DNA from: Parapedobacter luteus
GTDB taxonomy: Bacteria; Bacteroidota; Bacteroidia; Sphingobacteriales; Sphingobacteriaceae
DNA: 64,000 bases
Reading direction: 5' to 3'
NCBI RefSeq assembly: GCF_900168055.1
Contig: NZ_FUYS01000002.1
Location: 682,888-746,887 of the forward strand
Position numbers and translations under genes: made by a program. Positions 1-8,695 of the stretch are shown here, one piece after another. The notes below the pieces were generated by a model that saw only the letters and a program-made list of their open reading frames with translations, was not told the origin of the DNA and did no database searches. Each line of letters starts with the position of its first letter. Position 1 is the stretch's first letter.

Positions 1-1
1 A

Positions 2-739
2 TTATTGAGCGAAAGCCCGCGTTCATTTGTATCGTTGATGCATGCCAATAACGAAATTGGCACCTTGACAGACATCGAGTACGTGTCGGCACTCTGTAAA
101 CAATACAATGCGCTTTTCCATTCGGATACGGTGCAAACCATGGGGCACTATGTGCATGACCTGGCGAAGTTGCAGATCGATTTCGTGACGGGCGCTGCGC
201 ATAAATTCCATGGCCCGAAAGGCGTCGGATTTCTTTATGTAAATCACAACACGAAAATCAAGCCTTTCATTTATGGCGGGGCACAAGAACGCAATATGCG
301 TGGAGGCACCGAAAATGTCTATGGCATCGTCGGATTGGCCAAAGCGCTTGAGCTCGCCTATGCACACATCGACGAACACCGCCAATACATTCAAGGATTA
401 AAGGATTACATGATCGCTCAGCTGAAAGCGTCCATCCCGGACATTCGTTTCAATGGAGACATCAGTCCCCAAAACAGTCTGTATACGGTGCTTAACGTTT
501 CATTTCCCTGTACCGACATTGCGGATATGATGTTATTCAACCTCGACATTTCGGGTATTTCCGCCTCCGGCGGAAGCGCGTGCAGTTCGGGTTCGGACAT
601 CGGTTCGCATGTGCTCAACGCTATAGGGTCTGACGCCAAACGGCCCTGCGTCCGGTTCTCGTTCTGCAAAAACAACACCCGTCAGGAAATTGATTTCGTG
701 GTGGGCAAACTACGCGAACTCTGCCTGGAAAAAGCATAA
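2..739 (+). CDS. Cysteine desulfurase (NifS/IscS-like), 5' end cut by the window
   Basis: C-terminal part of a PLP-dependent class V aminotransferase-fold enzyme. The family converts L-cysteine to alanine and carries the sulfur as a persulfide for Fe-S cluster or tRNA thiolation. The frame is open to the window edge, so the true start lies upstream; about 245 of roughly 380-400 residues are visible. Seen in the sequence, numbering from the TTG at position 5: HANNEIGT, then SDTVQ, the PLP-lysine motif AHKFHGPKG (Lys about 67), RGGTENV, and the persulfide loop SACSSGS with its Cys near 193. The Cys sits in a short, glycine/serine-rich loop typical of the IscS/NifS group. The specific partner (IscU, SufE or a tRNA thiolase) cannot be judged. 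A stretch of 102 bases without a recognised gene follows. Confidence 0.93.
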   Translation, partial: LLSESPRSFVSLMHANNEIGTLTDIEYVSALCKQYNALFHSDTVQTMGHYVHDLAKLQIDFVTGAAHKFHGPKGVGFLYVNHNTKIKPFIYGGAQERNMRGGTENVYGIVGLAKALELAYAHIDEHRQYIQGLKDYMIAQLKASIPDIRFNGDISPQNSLYTVLNVSFPCTDIADMMLFNLDISGISASGGSACSSGSDIGSHVLNAIGSDAKRPCVRFSFCKNNTRQEIDFVVGKLRELCLEKA

Positions 740-827
740 CGGCGTCCGGCTTCGTACGTCAGATAATTCCCAATTTCTCCAAACATTGGCAGCTACCGGC
801 TGTTGTCCTTTTAGTAATAAGACATAG

Positions 828-834
828 AAAGGAG
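828..834 (+). promoter_or_regulatory. Shine-Dalgarno-like site of the 67-aa gene
   Basis: AAAGGAG lies eight bases before the ATG at 842. It is notable because most genes in this window have no visible Shine-Dalgarno sequence. Confidence 0.6.
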
Positions 835-841
835 AGCAATC

Positions 842-1045
842 ATGGATAGGAAAAATCAAGTAACGGAGAACATTCCAAGCAACAACAGGAACGACAAGCC
901 ATCAGCAAAAAAGGCAAAGGATGAAAACGAAGTGGTGGCGGAAGCCGAACAGGTAATCGACATGGACAAAGAAAGCTTTGCCGATCGCAATCACAAAAGA
1001 AAACATGATTCCCCGGCGGACGTTAGCAACCCTGGAACGGTGTAG
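842..1045 (+). CDS. Small highly charged hypothetical protein, 67 aa
   Basis: Not recognised. The product is lysine-, glutamate- and asparagine-rich, has no hydrophobic segment and looks intrinsically disordered. It is preceded by an unusually clear Shine-Dalgarno-like AAAGGAG at 828-834, eight bases before the ATG, which supports translation in a group where such sites are rare. Its TAG stop directly abuts the stop codon of the convergent TPR gene, with no space for a terminator. It could be a small stress or nucleic-acid-associated protein, but that is only a guess from composition. Confidence 0.55.
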   Translation: MDRKNQVTENIPSNNRNDKPSAKKAKDENEVVAEAEQVIDMDKESFADRNHKRKHDSPADVSNPGTV

Positions 1046-1384
1046 TTATTCGTCGTCACCGTCCTCCATACTGGTTGCAGCATGAAAAGCAGCCCGCAAT
1101 TCGGACAGGGCATGCAGGTCGCGCTTACTTTCCGCCGCCTGCATGCCCTTTTCATAGACGGCTATGGCATCTGCTTTTCTTTCCAAGGCCTCATATAATT
1201 TAGCTAAATGGTAGTAGGTTCCCACATAATCGGGATGTTTGTCCAGCAACTCCTCATAATACCGAAGTGCATTATCGACTTGCCCCAATTTTAGATATTC
1301 AGTGGCCAGCGCATATTTAAGGAAAGGATCAGACGGACTCTCCGCGAGGAAACCAATCAACTGCTGTAATCGTTCGCTCATCAA
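1046..1384 (-). CDS. TPR-repeat protein, 112 aa
   Basis: Small tetratricopeptide protein. Residues about 20-54 (DPFLKYALATEYLKLG, then DNALRYYEELLDKHP) and 55-88 (YVGTYYHLAKLYEALERKAD, then AIAVYEKGMQ) form two TPR units, followed by an acidic tail ending EDGDDE. There is no signal peptide, so it is probably cytoplasmic and acts as a protein-binding scaffold; the partner is unknown. The start could be Met 1 or Met 2 (the protein begins MMSE). A perfect -7 box lies 16 bases upstream on the minus strand. The gene is divergent from etfB and convergent with the 67-aa gene. Confidence 0.8.
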   Translation of the reverse strand: MMSERLQQLIGFLAESPSDPFLKYALATEYLKLGQVDNALRYYEELLDKHPDYVGTYYHLAKLYEALERKADAIAVYEKGMQAAESKRDLHALSELRAAFHAATSMEDGDDE

Positions 1385-1400
1385 CGTACTATTTAAGCCA

Positions 1401-1408
1401 CAAACTTA
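1401..1408 (-). promoter_or_regulatory. -7 promoter element of the TPR gene
   Basis: The minus strand reads TAAGTTTG, an exact match to the Bacteroidota -7 consensus TAnnTTTG, 16 bases before the ATG at 1384. No good -33 TTTG was seen. Confidence 0.5.
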
Positions 1409-1451
1409 CGACTTTTCACGGTACTTCCCGTGTGGAGCGCCATCCTTCCGC

Positions 1452-1482
1452 TTGTATAAAAGCAAAAGTTTGTCGATGTTTG
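1452..1482 (+). promoter_or_regulatory. Candidate etfB promoter
   Basis: TTG at 1452-1454, a 20-base spacer and GATGTTTG at 1475-1482 (one mismatch to TAnnTTTG) lie 15 bases before the etfB ATG. The spacing matches the -33/-7 arrangement of the phylum. Confidence 0.4.
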
Positions 1483-1497
1483 TAGAAAACCAGTGTT

Positions 1498-2235
1498 ATG
1501 AACATATTAGTATGCATCAGTAACGTTCCGGATACGACCTCGAAAATTACCTTTTCCGACGGCAATACCTCACTCAACACGAGCGGAATTCAATATATCA
1601 TCAATCCGTATGATGAGATCGCGTTATCGAAAGCGATCGGCCTGGCCGAAGGGGGTAAAAGCACGGTGACCGTTCTCAATGTTGGCGAAGCGGGTACCGA
1701 AGCAACCATCAGAAAAGCGCTGGCCACCGGTGCGGATGAGGCTGTCCGTATCGATGCCGCACCCCGTGACGGGTGGTTTGTAGCTCATCAAATAGCCAGT
1801 TATGCCAAAAGCAGATCGTTCGATCTGATTCTGACCGGCAGCGAATCCATCGACTACAACGGCGCACAGGTAACCGCATTTGTCGGGGAGCTCCTGGGTA
1901 TACCCTCGGTGTCCATAGCGAAGAAAATTGAGATAAACGGCGGTATGGCCACCGTCGAACAGGAAATCGAAGGCGGCAAAGAAGTGCTGTCTATCCCGCT
2001 TCCCCTGATTGCGGGCACGGCCGAAGGCGTTGCCGAGCCCCGTATCCCAAACATGCGCGGTATCATGGGCGCCCGCACCAAGCCATTGGCAATCGCCGAA
2101 CCGGTGGATGTCCCTGTGCTGTCGAGCATTGTCCGGTACGAGACTCCTGAGCCCAGGGGTACGGTTACATGGGTGGACGCTGGAGACATCGACAAACTGG
2201 TTGATCTGCTTCGTCACAAAGCCCGGGTGATTTAA
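1498..2235 (+). CDS. etfB: Electron transfer flavoprotein, beta subunit
   Basis: The small subunit of the ETF heterodimer, which takes electrons from acyl-CoA and other flavin dehydrogenases and passes them to the quinone pool. The 245-residue length is normal. Seen: the N-terminal VCISNVPDTTSKITF segment, NPYDEIALSKAI near residue 40, an ATGADEAVRI strand, LTGSESIDYNGAQV, and the EtfB signature region from ATVEQEIEGGKEVL to PRIPNMRGIMGA (about 140-185). etfA follows 37 bases downstream on the same strand, so the two are co-transcribed. The ATG at 1498 gives a start typical of the family. Confidence 0.96.
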   Translation: MNILVCISNVPDTTSKITFSDGNTSLNTSGIQYIINPYDEIALSKAIGLAEGGKSTVTVLNVGEAGTEATIRKALATGADEAVRIDAAPRDGWFVAHQIASYAKSRSFDLILTGSESIDYNGAQVTAFVGELLGIPSVSIAKKIEINGGMATVEQEIEGGKEVLSIPLPLIAGTAEGVAEPRIPNMRGIMGARTKPLAIAEPVDVPVLSSIVRYETPEPRGTVTWVDAGDIDKLVDLLRHKARVI

Positions 2236-2272
2236 CCATTGTATGAACTTGTAGAACACGAATATAGCGAAC

Positions 2273-3247
2273 ATGTCAATTTTAGTATATGCCGAACATG
2301 CCGATGGCACATTCAAAAAATCTGCATACGAAGCAGTCTCCTATGCCAAGGCCATTGCTGATATCACGAATACATGGGTTACAGCGGTAACCATCGGTGA
2401 TATATCCACATCCGAGCTGGCGTCTCTTGGTCATTACGGCGCAACGACCGTGTTGCATGTGTCGTCAGAGCAACTCAACCGATTTATCAATCAAGCATAC
2501 GCGTCCGTCGTAGCAGCAGCCGCCAATCACGCCAATGCGGACCTGGTGATTGTTTCCAATTCTTTCAGCGGAAAAGGCTTAGCACCCCGGATAGCTGCCA
2601 AGCTCGGTGCCGGGTTAGCTGACGGGGCAGTGGAACTGCCCGTTGTCGAAGGAAATAAACTGACGGTTAAGAAAACTGCTTTTTCAGGTAAAGCTTTCGC
2701 CTTTACCGAGCTGATTTCCGATAAAAAGGTTATTTCACTCAATATCAATGCTTTCGAGGCACAGGAAACAGGGGACACCCCCCAGATCGAGACGTTTAGC
2801 CCACCTATCGAGGAACGCGACTTGGCGACTATCGTCGAAGAAATTGTCCGCATCACGGATAAAGTATCACTGCCCGAGGCCGAAATCGTGGTCTCCGCAG
2901 GCCGTGGCCTCAAAGGCCCCGAAAACTGGGGGATGATCGAGGAACTTGCAGACGCACTTGGTGCCGCCACCGCCTGCTCAAAACCGGTGTCGGACGCCGG
3001 TTGGCGCCCCCATTCGGAGCATGTCGGCCAAACCGGCATCACAGTAAGCCCCAATCTGTATATCGCCATCGGAATATCTGGCGCCATTCAGCATTTAGCA
3101 GGGATCAGTGCTTCAAAGACCATCGTAGTCATCAACAAGGACCCCGAGGCGCCGTTCTTCAAAGTAGCTGATTACGGCGTCGTCGGCGATGCCTTTGAGG
3201 TGATACCCAAGCTTACAGCGGCCATCAAGGCTTATAAAGGCCATTAA
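2273..3247 (+). CDS. etfA: Electron transfer flavoprotein, alpha subunit
   Basis: The large, FAD-binding subunit of ETF, 324 residues, of normal length. The N-terminal domain (1 to about 190) resembles the beta subunit. The C-terminal FAD domain carries VSAGRGLKGPENWGMIEELA (about 207-226), ACSKPVSDAGWRPHSEHVGQTG, YIAIGISGAIQHLAG and the final VVINKDPEAPFF...ADYGVVGDAFEVIP, all hallmark EtfA segments. It acts with EtfB in the cytoplasm. In Bacteroidota, fatty-acid and branched-chain amino-acid degradation are the usual sources of electrons; no dehydrogenase is adjacent here. Confidence 0.96.
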   Translation: MSILVYAEHADGTFKKSAYEAVSYAKAIADITNTWVTAVTIGDISTSELASLGHYGATTVLHVSSEQLNRFINQAYASVVAAAANHANADLVIVSNSFSGKGLAPRIAAKLGAGLADGAVELPVVEGNKLTVKKTAFSGKAFAFTELISDKKVISLNINAFEAQETGDTPQIETFSPPIEERDLATIVEEIVRITDKVSLPEAEIVVSAGRGLKGPENWGMIEELADALGAATACSKPVSDAGWRPHSEHVGQTGITVSPNLYIAIGISGAIQHLAGISASKTIVVINKDPEAPFFKVADYGVVGDAFEVIPKLTAAIKAYKGH

Positions 3248-3355
3248 TGGATGGGATTTGCCATGGATACCGCTAATTTTATAGCAGAAATGAATAAAGG
3301 AAGCGGAATTTTTCAATAACAATTCGCATCTTTGTGATCGTGCATCGAATCAGGC

Positions 3356-3964
3356 ATGAAAAAGATTAAATTAGATATCGTCGGTTTATCCTACAGTCAA
3401 ACCCAATCGGGAGCTTATGCATTGGTTTTGGGAGAAGTCTCGGGCCGCCGCCGTCTACCAATCATCATCGGTGGATTTGAAGCACAAGCCATCGCCATCG
3501 AAATCGAAAAGATGACGCCCAGCAGGCCATTAACCCACGATCTATTCAAAACATTTGCCGAAACCTATCACATCCGTATCGATGAAGTGATTATCTACAA
3601 CTTAGTGGATGGCATCTTTTATGCCAAAATCATCTTCAACGACGGCCATAAGCAAACTGAGATAGACGCTCGGACATCGGATGCAATCGCATTGGCCGTG
3701 CGGTTCAAGGCACCGGTATATACCTACGAATTCATCCTGGCTTCTGCAGGCATCGTCATCGAGGGCAATGATTTTGTATTCCTTGAAAATATCGAGTCAT
3801 CGGGTGCCAATGATCCGGAGATCATGGCTTCGAAAGAAACCTCTTCGTTTGCATCGATGACCGATGATCAACTGCAAGAAACGCTATCGAAGGCATTGGC
3901 AGAGGAAATGTATGAAAAGGCAGCCCGTATCCGGGATGAAATCACCCGAAGGAAATCGTCTTAA
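3356..3964 (+). CDS. Bifunctional nuclease (DUF151) domain protein with C-terminal UVR motif
   Basis: Residues 1 to about 135 form a BFN/DUF151 domain (VVLGEVSGRRRLPIIIGGFEAQAIAIE, DGIFYAKI, DARTSDAIALAVRFKAPVY). Residues about 165-200 form a UvrB/UvrC-type UVR helical hairpin (DDQLQETLSKALAEEMYEKA). Plant and bacterial BFN proteins have been reported to show DNase/RNase activity; UVR motifs mediate protein-protein contact in excision repair and in McsA/Clp adaptors. The biological role is not settled. The gene follows etfBA by 108 bases and precedes the permease by 46. A weak -7 match (CATCTTTG at 3327-3334) lies 21 bases before the ATG. Confidence 0.85.
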   Translation: MKKIKLDIVGLSYSQTQSGAYALVLGEVSGRRRLPIIIGGFEAQAIAIEIEKMTPSRPLTHDLFKTFAETYHIRIDEVIIYNLVDGIFYAKIIFNDGHKQTEIDARTSDAIALAVRFKAPVYTYEFILASAGIVIEGNDFVFLENIESSGANDPEIMASKETSSFASMTDDQLQETLSKALAEEMYEKAARIRDEITRRKSS

Positions 3965-4010
3965 CACGACGAGGTTTCTTGTTCTCAGTCGTCGTTAACC
4001 TAACAATGAC

Positions 4011-5237
4011 ATGTCAATAAAAATCCGACTCATCGTCATGAACTTCCTGCAATTCTTTGTATGGGGTTCTTGGCTCATTTCCCTCGGTGGATATATGAGT
4101 ACCCAATTGGGATTCTCCGGTCTGCAAATCGGGTCAGTTTATTCAACGATGGGTATTGCGTCTGTTTTCATGCCGGGGTTGCTGGGCATCGTGGCCGACC
4201 GATGGATCAATGCCGAGCGCGTATTTGCTGTTTCGCATTTCATCAGCGCAGGGGCGCTCATTGCGGCCACCCGTGTGACCGATTTTCAAATGTTCTATTC
4301 CTTAATGCTCGTCAACTCGCTGTTTTACATGCCTACCCTCGCCTTGTCCAACTCCGTATGTTACAACGTTTTGACCCGCAAGGGATACGATGTGGTCAAA
4401 GCCTTCCCTCCCATCCGTGTATGGGGCACGGTAGGGTTTATTGTAGCCATGTGGACGGTCGATTTCATGGGCTGGACCAAAAGCACCTTCCAGCTCTATC
4501 AAGCTGCAGGTGCAGGCATTTTTTTAGGCTGCTATGCATTCACCGTACCGCCGTCCCCACCTTTCCTTGATGAGACCCGTAAAAAGTCGCTCGCATCTTC
4601 ACTGGGCCTGGATGCGTTTGTCTTGTTTAAACACAGGGATACAGCCTTGTTTTTTATTTTTTCGCTGTTGCTCGGCGCAGCGTTACAAATAACCAACGCC
4701 TTCGGCGGCCCGTTCCTCGATGATTTTAAGACCACCTATCCCGATTCGTTTGGCGTACAGCATCCCAACCTTTTGTTGTCTATATCCCAGATTTCCGAAA
4801 CATTTTTTATTTTGCTGATCCCCTTCTTTTTGACGCGGTTTGGTATCCGGAACGTGATTCTGTTTAGCATCTTCGCCTGGGTACTCCGCTTCGCCCTTTT
4901 CGGCCTCGGCAATCCCGATGACAAGCTTTATCTCCTGATATTATCGATGATTATCTATGGGATGGCTTTTGATTTCTTCAACATTTCCGGTTCGCTGTAT
5001 GTCGAGAAAGTCGCCGAACCGAAAATCCGTTCCAGCGCACAGGGGGTATTTATGATTATGACCAATGGCTTCGGCGCTATCGTCGGCGGATATGGTAGCG
5101 GCTGGGTAGTCGACCACTTTACCACGGAAGGAATACGAGACTGGCCAAGTATCTGGTTCACATTTTCGGGTTACGCCTTGGCTTTGGCCGTGTTGTTTCT
5201 GTTGGTATTCCGCGATAAACGGATAGCCGTACGGTAG
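4011..5237 (+). CDS. MFS permease of the nucleoside:H+ symporter type
   Basis: A 408-residue inner-membrane carrier with about 12 hydrophobic segments. The start MSIKIRLIVMNFLQFFVWGSW, followed by LGGYMSTQLGFSGLQIGSVYSTMGIASVFMPGLLGIVADRW, matches the NupG/XapB nucleoside permease family rather than general MFS sugar carriers. It is expected to import nucleosides with protons. The C-terminal half contains SAQGVFMIMTNGFGAIVGGYGSGWVVDHF, also typical. It sits 46 bases after the BFN gene and is probably in the same transcript. The substrate is inferred from the family only. Confidence 0.85.
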   Translation: MSIKIRLIVMNFLQFFVWGSWLISLGGYMSTQLGFSGLQIGSVYSTMGIASVFMPGLLGIVADRWINAERVFAVSHFISAGALIAATRVTDFQMFYSLMLVNSLFYMPTLALSNSVCYNVLTRKGYDVVKAFPPIRVWGTVGFIVAMWTVDFMGWTKSTFQLYQAAGAGIFLGCYAFTVPPSPPFLDETRKKSLASSLGLDAFVLFKHRDTALFFIFSLLLGAALQITNAFGGPFLDDFKTTYPDSFGVQHPNLLLSISQISETFFILLIPFFLTRFGIRNVILFSIFAWVLRFALFGLGNPDDKLYLLILSMIIYGMAFDFFNISGSLYVEKVAEPKIRSSAQGVFMIMTNGFGAIVGGYGSGWVVDHFTTEGIRDWPSIWFTFSGYALALAVLFLLVFRDKRIAVR

Positions 5238-5288
5238 ATAAGGCGGCCACCTACCGGGCCGCACGCATGAGATCATGCTATCGATGAC

Positions 5289-8200
5289 CTACAGCAGTCC
5301 CAATAGCTGGTCTTTATCCAATGTCCTGAAAAATGACGCATCGCTACCTACCAAGCCATCTGCCAACGCACGTTTAGTAGCTTGCAATTGCAGCACCTTT
5401 TCCTCTACTGTCGCCGGTGTCACCAGCCGATAGGCCGTCACCTTCTTATCTTGTCCGATGCGGTGCACCCGATCGATGGCTTGGTTTTCCACGGCGGGAT
5501 TCCACCATGGATCCACCAGATACACCACTTCGGCAGCGGTGAGGTTTAAGCCTGTTCCTCCGGCCTTAAGGCTTATGAGAAAAACGCGTATCGCTGGATC
5601 TTCTTGAAACGCGTTGACGACTTGTTCACGCATACGTGTGCTACCGGTAAGGCTTACATAACGTACTCCGATATCATCCAGCATACGCGCAATCAGGTGC
5701 AGCATCGCCACAAACTGTGAGAAAACCACTATTTTGTGGTAGGGGGCCTTGTCTTGGATCTGTTCTTTCAGTACTGCGATTTTGGCTGATACAGCGGTAT
5801 TTAACATCCCATCGGGCAACAATGCCGGCGAATTACAGATTTGGCGGAGCCGGGTCAATCCGCGAAGCACATGCATTGGGCTGACATCCAGTTCCTCTCC
5901 GGAAAGAGCTGATACAAAGTCCCGGAATTCCTTTTCATATGCATCATATATCTTGCGTTGTTGATCGCCCATTTCGGCGTACAGTATCACCGAGACCTTC
6001 TCGGGCAGGTCCGACGCAACGTCCTGTTTCGTGCGCCGCAAGATAAACGGCTGTATTTTCCGCTGGAGTTCCTTCCGGCGTTTCTGGTTCTTGAATTGGT
6101 CTATAGGCTTGCCATATACATCCCGAAAATACCGCTTGTCACCCAACAACCCCGGACAAGCAAATGATAATTGCCCATACAGGTCAAATGAGCTGTTTTC
6201 AAATGGAGTTCCACTGATGGCTATCCGGTTGCGCGCTTGCAACAGCTTGGCGGCCTTATGCCGTTGCGAATCGGGATTCTTGATGTTCTGTGATTCATCC
6301 AGGTATATGGAGTTGAAAGCGAAATTTTTCAAGAAACGAATGTCAGCCAACAGTGTCGTGTAGGACGTCAGCACCACATCATGCCGTCCGATAGCTTCGA
6401 TTGACTTGGCGCGGCCGGCGCCGTACAATGTCAGCAACGTCAATGAAGGTGCCAAATTGGCCAGCTCCCGCTGCCAATTGAAAATCAACGTCGCAGGGAC
6501 CACAACAAGGTCCGTGCCGATACGGCCGGCTTCCCGCTGTGACAGCATAAAAGCAATAACCTGCACGGTCTTGCCCAATCCCATTTCATCTGCCAGTATA
6601 CCACCGAAATTAACGCTGTCTAAAAAGCCGAGCCAATTCAGGCCTTGTCGTTGGTACGGACGGAGACGAACGGTCAAGCTACGGGGCTCGGCCACCGGTT
6701 GTGCCGATCCAAGATCGGCTATCCGTTCACGCAACATCTTTATTTCCTCGTTTGCTTTTTCGTCAAACATCGATGTGTCGTAAAGTGTCGCCACAGTCTC
6801 GAAGTTAGCGCTGGCAAAACGGATGGTTTCGTCATCGACTACTTTCCCTGCAAGGAAATATTGCCTGAATTTTTCCTGCCACTCCTTCGGCAGGATCCCC
6901 ACCGTGCCGTCATCCAGGGCCACATATTTGCTCTTGTTGCGCAGCGCCGCCTGAATTTTTTTTAGCGACGCCTTTTTCTTTCCGAAACGCACCAGATGCG
7001 TGGCATTGAACCAATTTAAACCGCTAATGATTTTGATATCAACCGTTACTTTATTTGGGTTTAGCTTATTGTTTGTCAACTCATTAAATCCAAAAACCTG
7101 GATTCCTGCTTCATACCACGTGTCGAATACAGGCAGAAACCATTCTTCTTCAAGAAAGTATTTCTTATGCAAATAAAAATAATAAAGCTGATTATTTAGC
7201 TGTTCGGCAAAATGCGGATGCTGCTTGACCAGCAACTCAATGAAGGTCTGTTCAAAATCGCTATCCCTCGGCACCAAAAAATCATTCCCTTTCCCGTCCA
7301 TCGCCTTCAACTGTTTCTCGGTACGAATCGCCACCTCCGCATCGCCGTAGCGCACAACGGGGATAACCATCACCTGATCGCCGAAGTCCGACAGGTAAAT
7401 CACCCGTTCCAACGGTGCCCCGAGGCCAGTTTCGGCAAGTTGCTCCGCCGTGCCTTGTTTGACGTCGGGGTATTCCACGCAAATGCTGTCAGCCAGCTTA
7501 TCCAACAATCGCTGGAAATCCCGGAATTTGCTGGCATGGACGAGCAGTTTGCCTCCGCTTTCCTTCAGCAGCACCGTCACAGTGCACAAGAGCGGATGGT
7601 CCAATAGATACAATATGTTATCGTCAGATTGAAGAAAATAGCTGAACTTCAACGGCAGTGCCTGCAGGGGATATGATTTTTCTGCGAGGGTTATGGCGCC
7701 CGTCAGCGCGTAGCACACACCTTCGGTCCGCACTGACAGTCTCATTGCGCCGTGCAGCAGCGCTGTTTTCACCGGCATAAGTGATTTGGAAGAAAAATTC
7801 TCGCTAAACTGTTCGTCATGGTAATAAAACCGGCAATTACGGCCGTTTTCAACGATAATTTGCAGAGCCTTCAAATCCCATGTTGTACGGTCCCCTTCCT
7901 GTACCTGCTGGAGTTGTGCTATCGCCGCATAGAATTTGGCTTCATCGGCACTTGTGGCGGCTGTGGCCAGCTTGAGTGGATCGATTCGAGTAAAGGGAGG
8001 CTTTAGCCTGCCGGATTTGGTTAGTTCAGTGTCAATGAGTTCCACTATCGGATTCCGATAATATTTATGGCGACTGATAACGACGGCGAGCCTGTCGGCA
8101 GGTGGTGTGCTGACGGGTTGCCGGTGGGGTTGGTGCTGGTACAGCTCCGCCTGGTCACTTAGCATCCGCAACCTGGGCGACGTGAGCGGCAACAATCCCG

Positions 8201-8660
8201 CTAAACGTGGCCGGATAATCAGCCGCCCGTCTGAAAATACCGGCATCAGGTATCGCTCGAGATCCGGTTCATGCTCCAGCCCATAGGCAATGGCTGCCTG
8301 CCGCAGCTTTCGATGGCGGAGCAACGGCCTGAAAAACACACCAAATTCCTCCCTCCGCAGAATGGTGATTAACACGGCAGCTTCCGCCGGGGTCAACCGG
8401 TCGGGCAAACCGGTCGTATCGCTGGACAATGTTACCTGCCCATGTTCTTGCACAACCTTCACCGTGGCCGTCGGGCCGTCGCCCATGCAGCAGGTGAATG
8501 TCCCAGCATCCACGTTCAACATGTTTGGCTGCACCGTAGGCGCCGCCGGAAAATCCGTCCAAAGGCCGCGATCGATCACTGACGCTGCGGTCCCTCCCGA
8601 AAGCTGATCCATCAGCTGATTGCGAAATGTGAAAACATGCGACTCCTGGAACTCAAGCAT
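5289..8660 (-). CDS. SNF2-family DEAD/DEAH-box helicase
   Basis: A 1123-residue Swi2/Snf2 ATPase. A long N-terminal region of about 660 residues without recognised motifs precedes the motor. The motor has motif I GGILADEMGLGKT (about 685), motif II LDESQNIKNP (DESQ where DEAQ/DEAH is usual), SGTPFENS, and the C-terminal lobe with SLKAGGTGLNLTAA, DPWWNPAVENQAIDR and HRIGQDKKVTAYRLV. It translocates on DNA and probably remodels nucleoprotein complexes or aids transcription and repair. Start: Met at 8660 (MLEFQESHVF) is preferred over the upstream Met at 8720, because a perfect -7 box lies just upstream and the longer form would run into hrpB. The gene is divergent from hrpB. Confidence 0.9.
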   Translation of the reverse strand: MLEFQESHVFTFRNQLMDQLSGGTAASVIDRGLWTDFPAAPTVQPNMLNVDAGTFTCCMGDGPTATVKVVQEHGQVTLSSDTTGLPDRLTPAEAAVLITILRREEFGVFFRPLLRHRKLRQAAIAYGLEHEPDLERYLMPVFSDGRLIIRPRLAGLLPLTSPRLRMLSDQAELYQHQPHRQPVSTPPADRLAVVISRHKYYRNPIVELIDTELTKSGRLKPPFTRIDPLKLATAATSADEAKFYAAIAQLQQVQEGDRTTWDLKALQIIVENGRNCRFYYHDEQFSENFSSKSLMPVKTALLHGAMRLSVRTEGVCYALTGAITLAEKSYPLQALPLKFSYFLQSDDNILYLLDHPLLCTVTVLLKESGGKLLVHASKFRDFQRLLDKLADSICVEYPDVKQGTAEQLAETGLGAPLERVIYLSDFGDQVMVIPVVRYGDAEVAIRTEKQLKAMDGKGNDFLVPRDSDFEQTFIELLVKQHPHFAEQLNNQLYYFYLHKKYFLEEEWFLPVFDTWYEAGIQVFGFNELTNNKLNPNKVTVDIKIISGLNWFNATHLVRFGKKKASLKKIQAALRNKSKYVALDDGTVGILPKEWQEKFRQYFLAGKVVDDETIRFASANFETVATLYDTSMFDEKANEEIKMLRERIADLGSAQPVAEPRSLTVRLRPYQRQGLNWLGFLDSVNFGGILADEMGLGKTVQVIAFMLSQREAGRIGTDLVVVPATLIFNWQRELANLAPSLTLLTLYGAGRAKSIEAIGRHDVVLTSYTTLLADIRFLKNFAFNSIYLDESQNIKNPDSQRHKAAKLLQARNRIAISGTPFENSSFDLYGQLSFACPGLLGDKRYFRDVYGKPIDQFKNQKRRKELQRKIQPFILRRTKQDVASDLPEKVSVILYAEMGDQQRKIYDAYEKEFRDFVSALSGEELDVSPMHVLRGLTRLRQICNSPALLPDGMLNTAVSAKIAVLKEQIQDKAPYHKIVVFSQFVAMLHLIARMLDDIGVRYVSLTGSTRMREQVVNAFQEDPAIRVFLISLKAGGTGLNLTAAEVVYLVDPWWNPAVENQAIDRVHRIGQDKKVTAYRLVTPATVEEKVLQLQATKRALADGLVGSDASFFRTLDKDQLLGLL

Positions 8661-8664
8661 GCTG

Positions 8665-8672
8665 CAAAGATA
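8665..8672 (-). promoter_or_regulatory. -7 promoter element of the SNF2 helicase gene
   Basis: The minus strand reads TATCTTTG, an exact TAnnTTTG match, only four bases before the ATG at 8660. The transcript is therefore predicted to start at or next to the start codon. The hrpB element lies back-to-back nine bases away. Confidence 0.55.
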
Positions 8673-8681
8673 TCCTTTTCC

Positions 8682-8689
8682 TATCTTTG
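8682..8689 (+). promoter_or_regulatory. -7 promoter element of hrpB
   Basis: TATCTTTG is an exact TAnnTTTG match six bases before the ATG at 8696, which predicts a leaderless or nearly leaderless mRNA. It overlaps the in-frame TTG at 8687, which argues against that codon as the start. Confidence 0.55.
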
Positions 8690-8695
8690 CCGGGC

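Noticed and set aside
8687-8695. TTG at 8687 as hrpB start
   Set aside because: It falls inside the -7 element TATCTTTG; the ATG at 8696 is the first usable codon after the expected transcription start.
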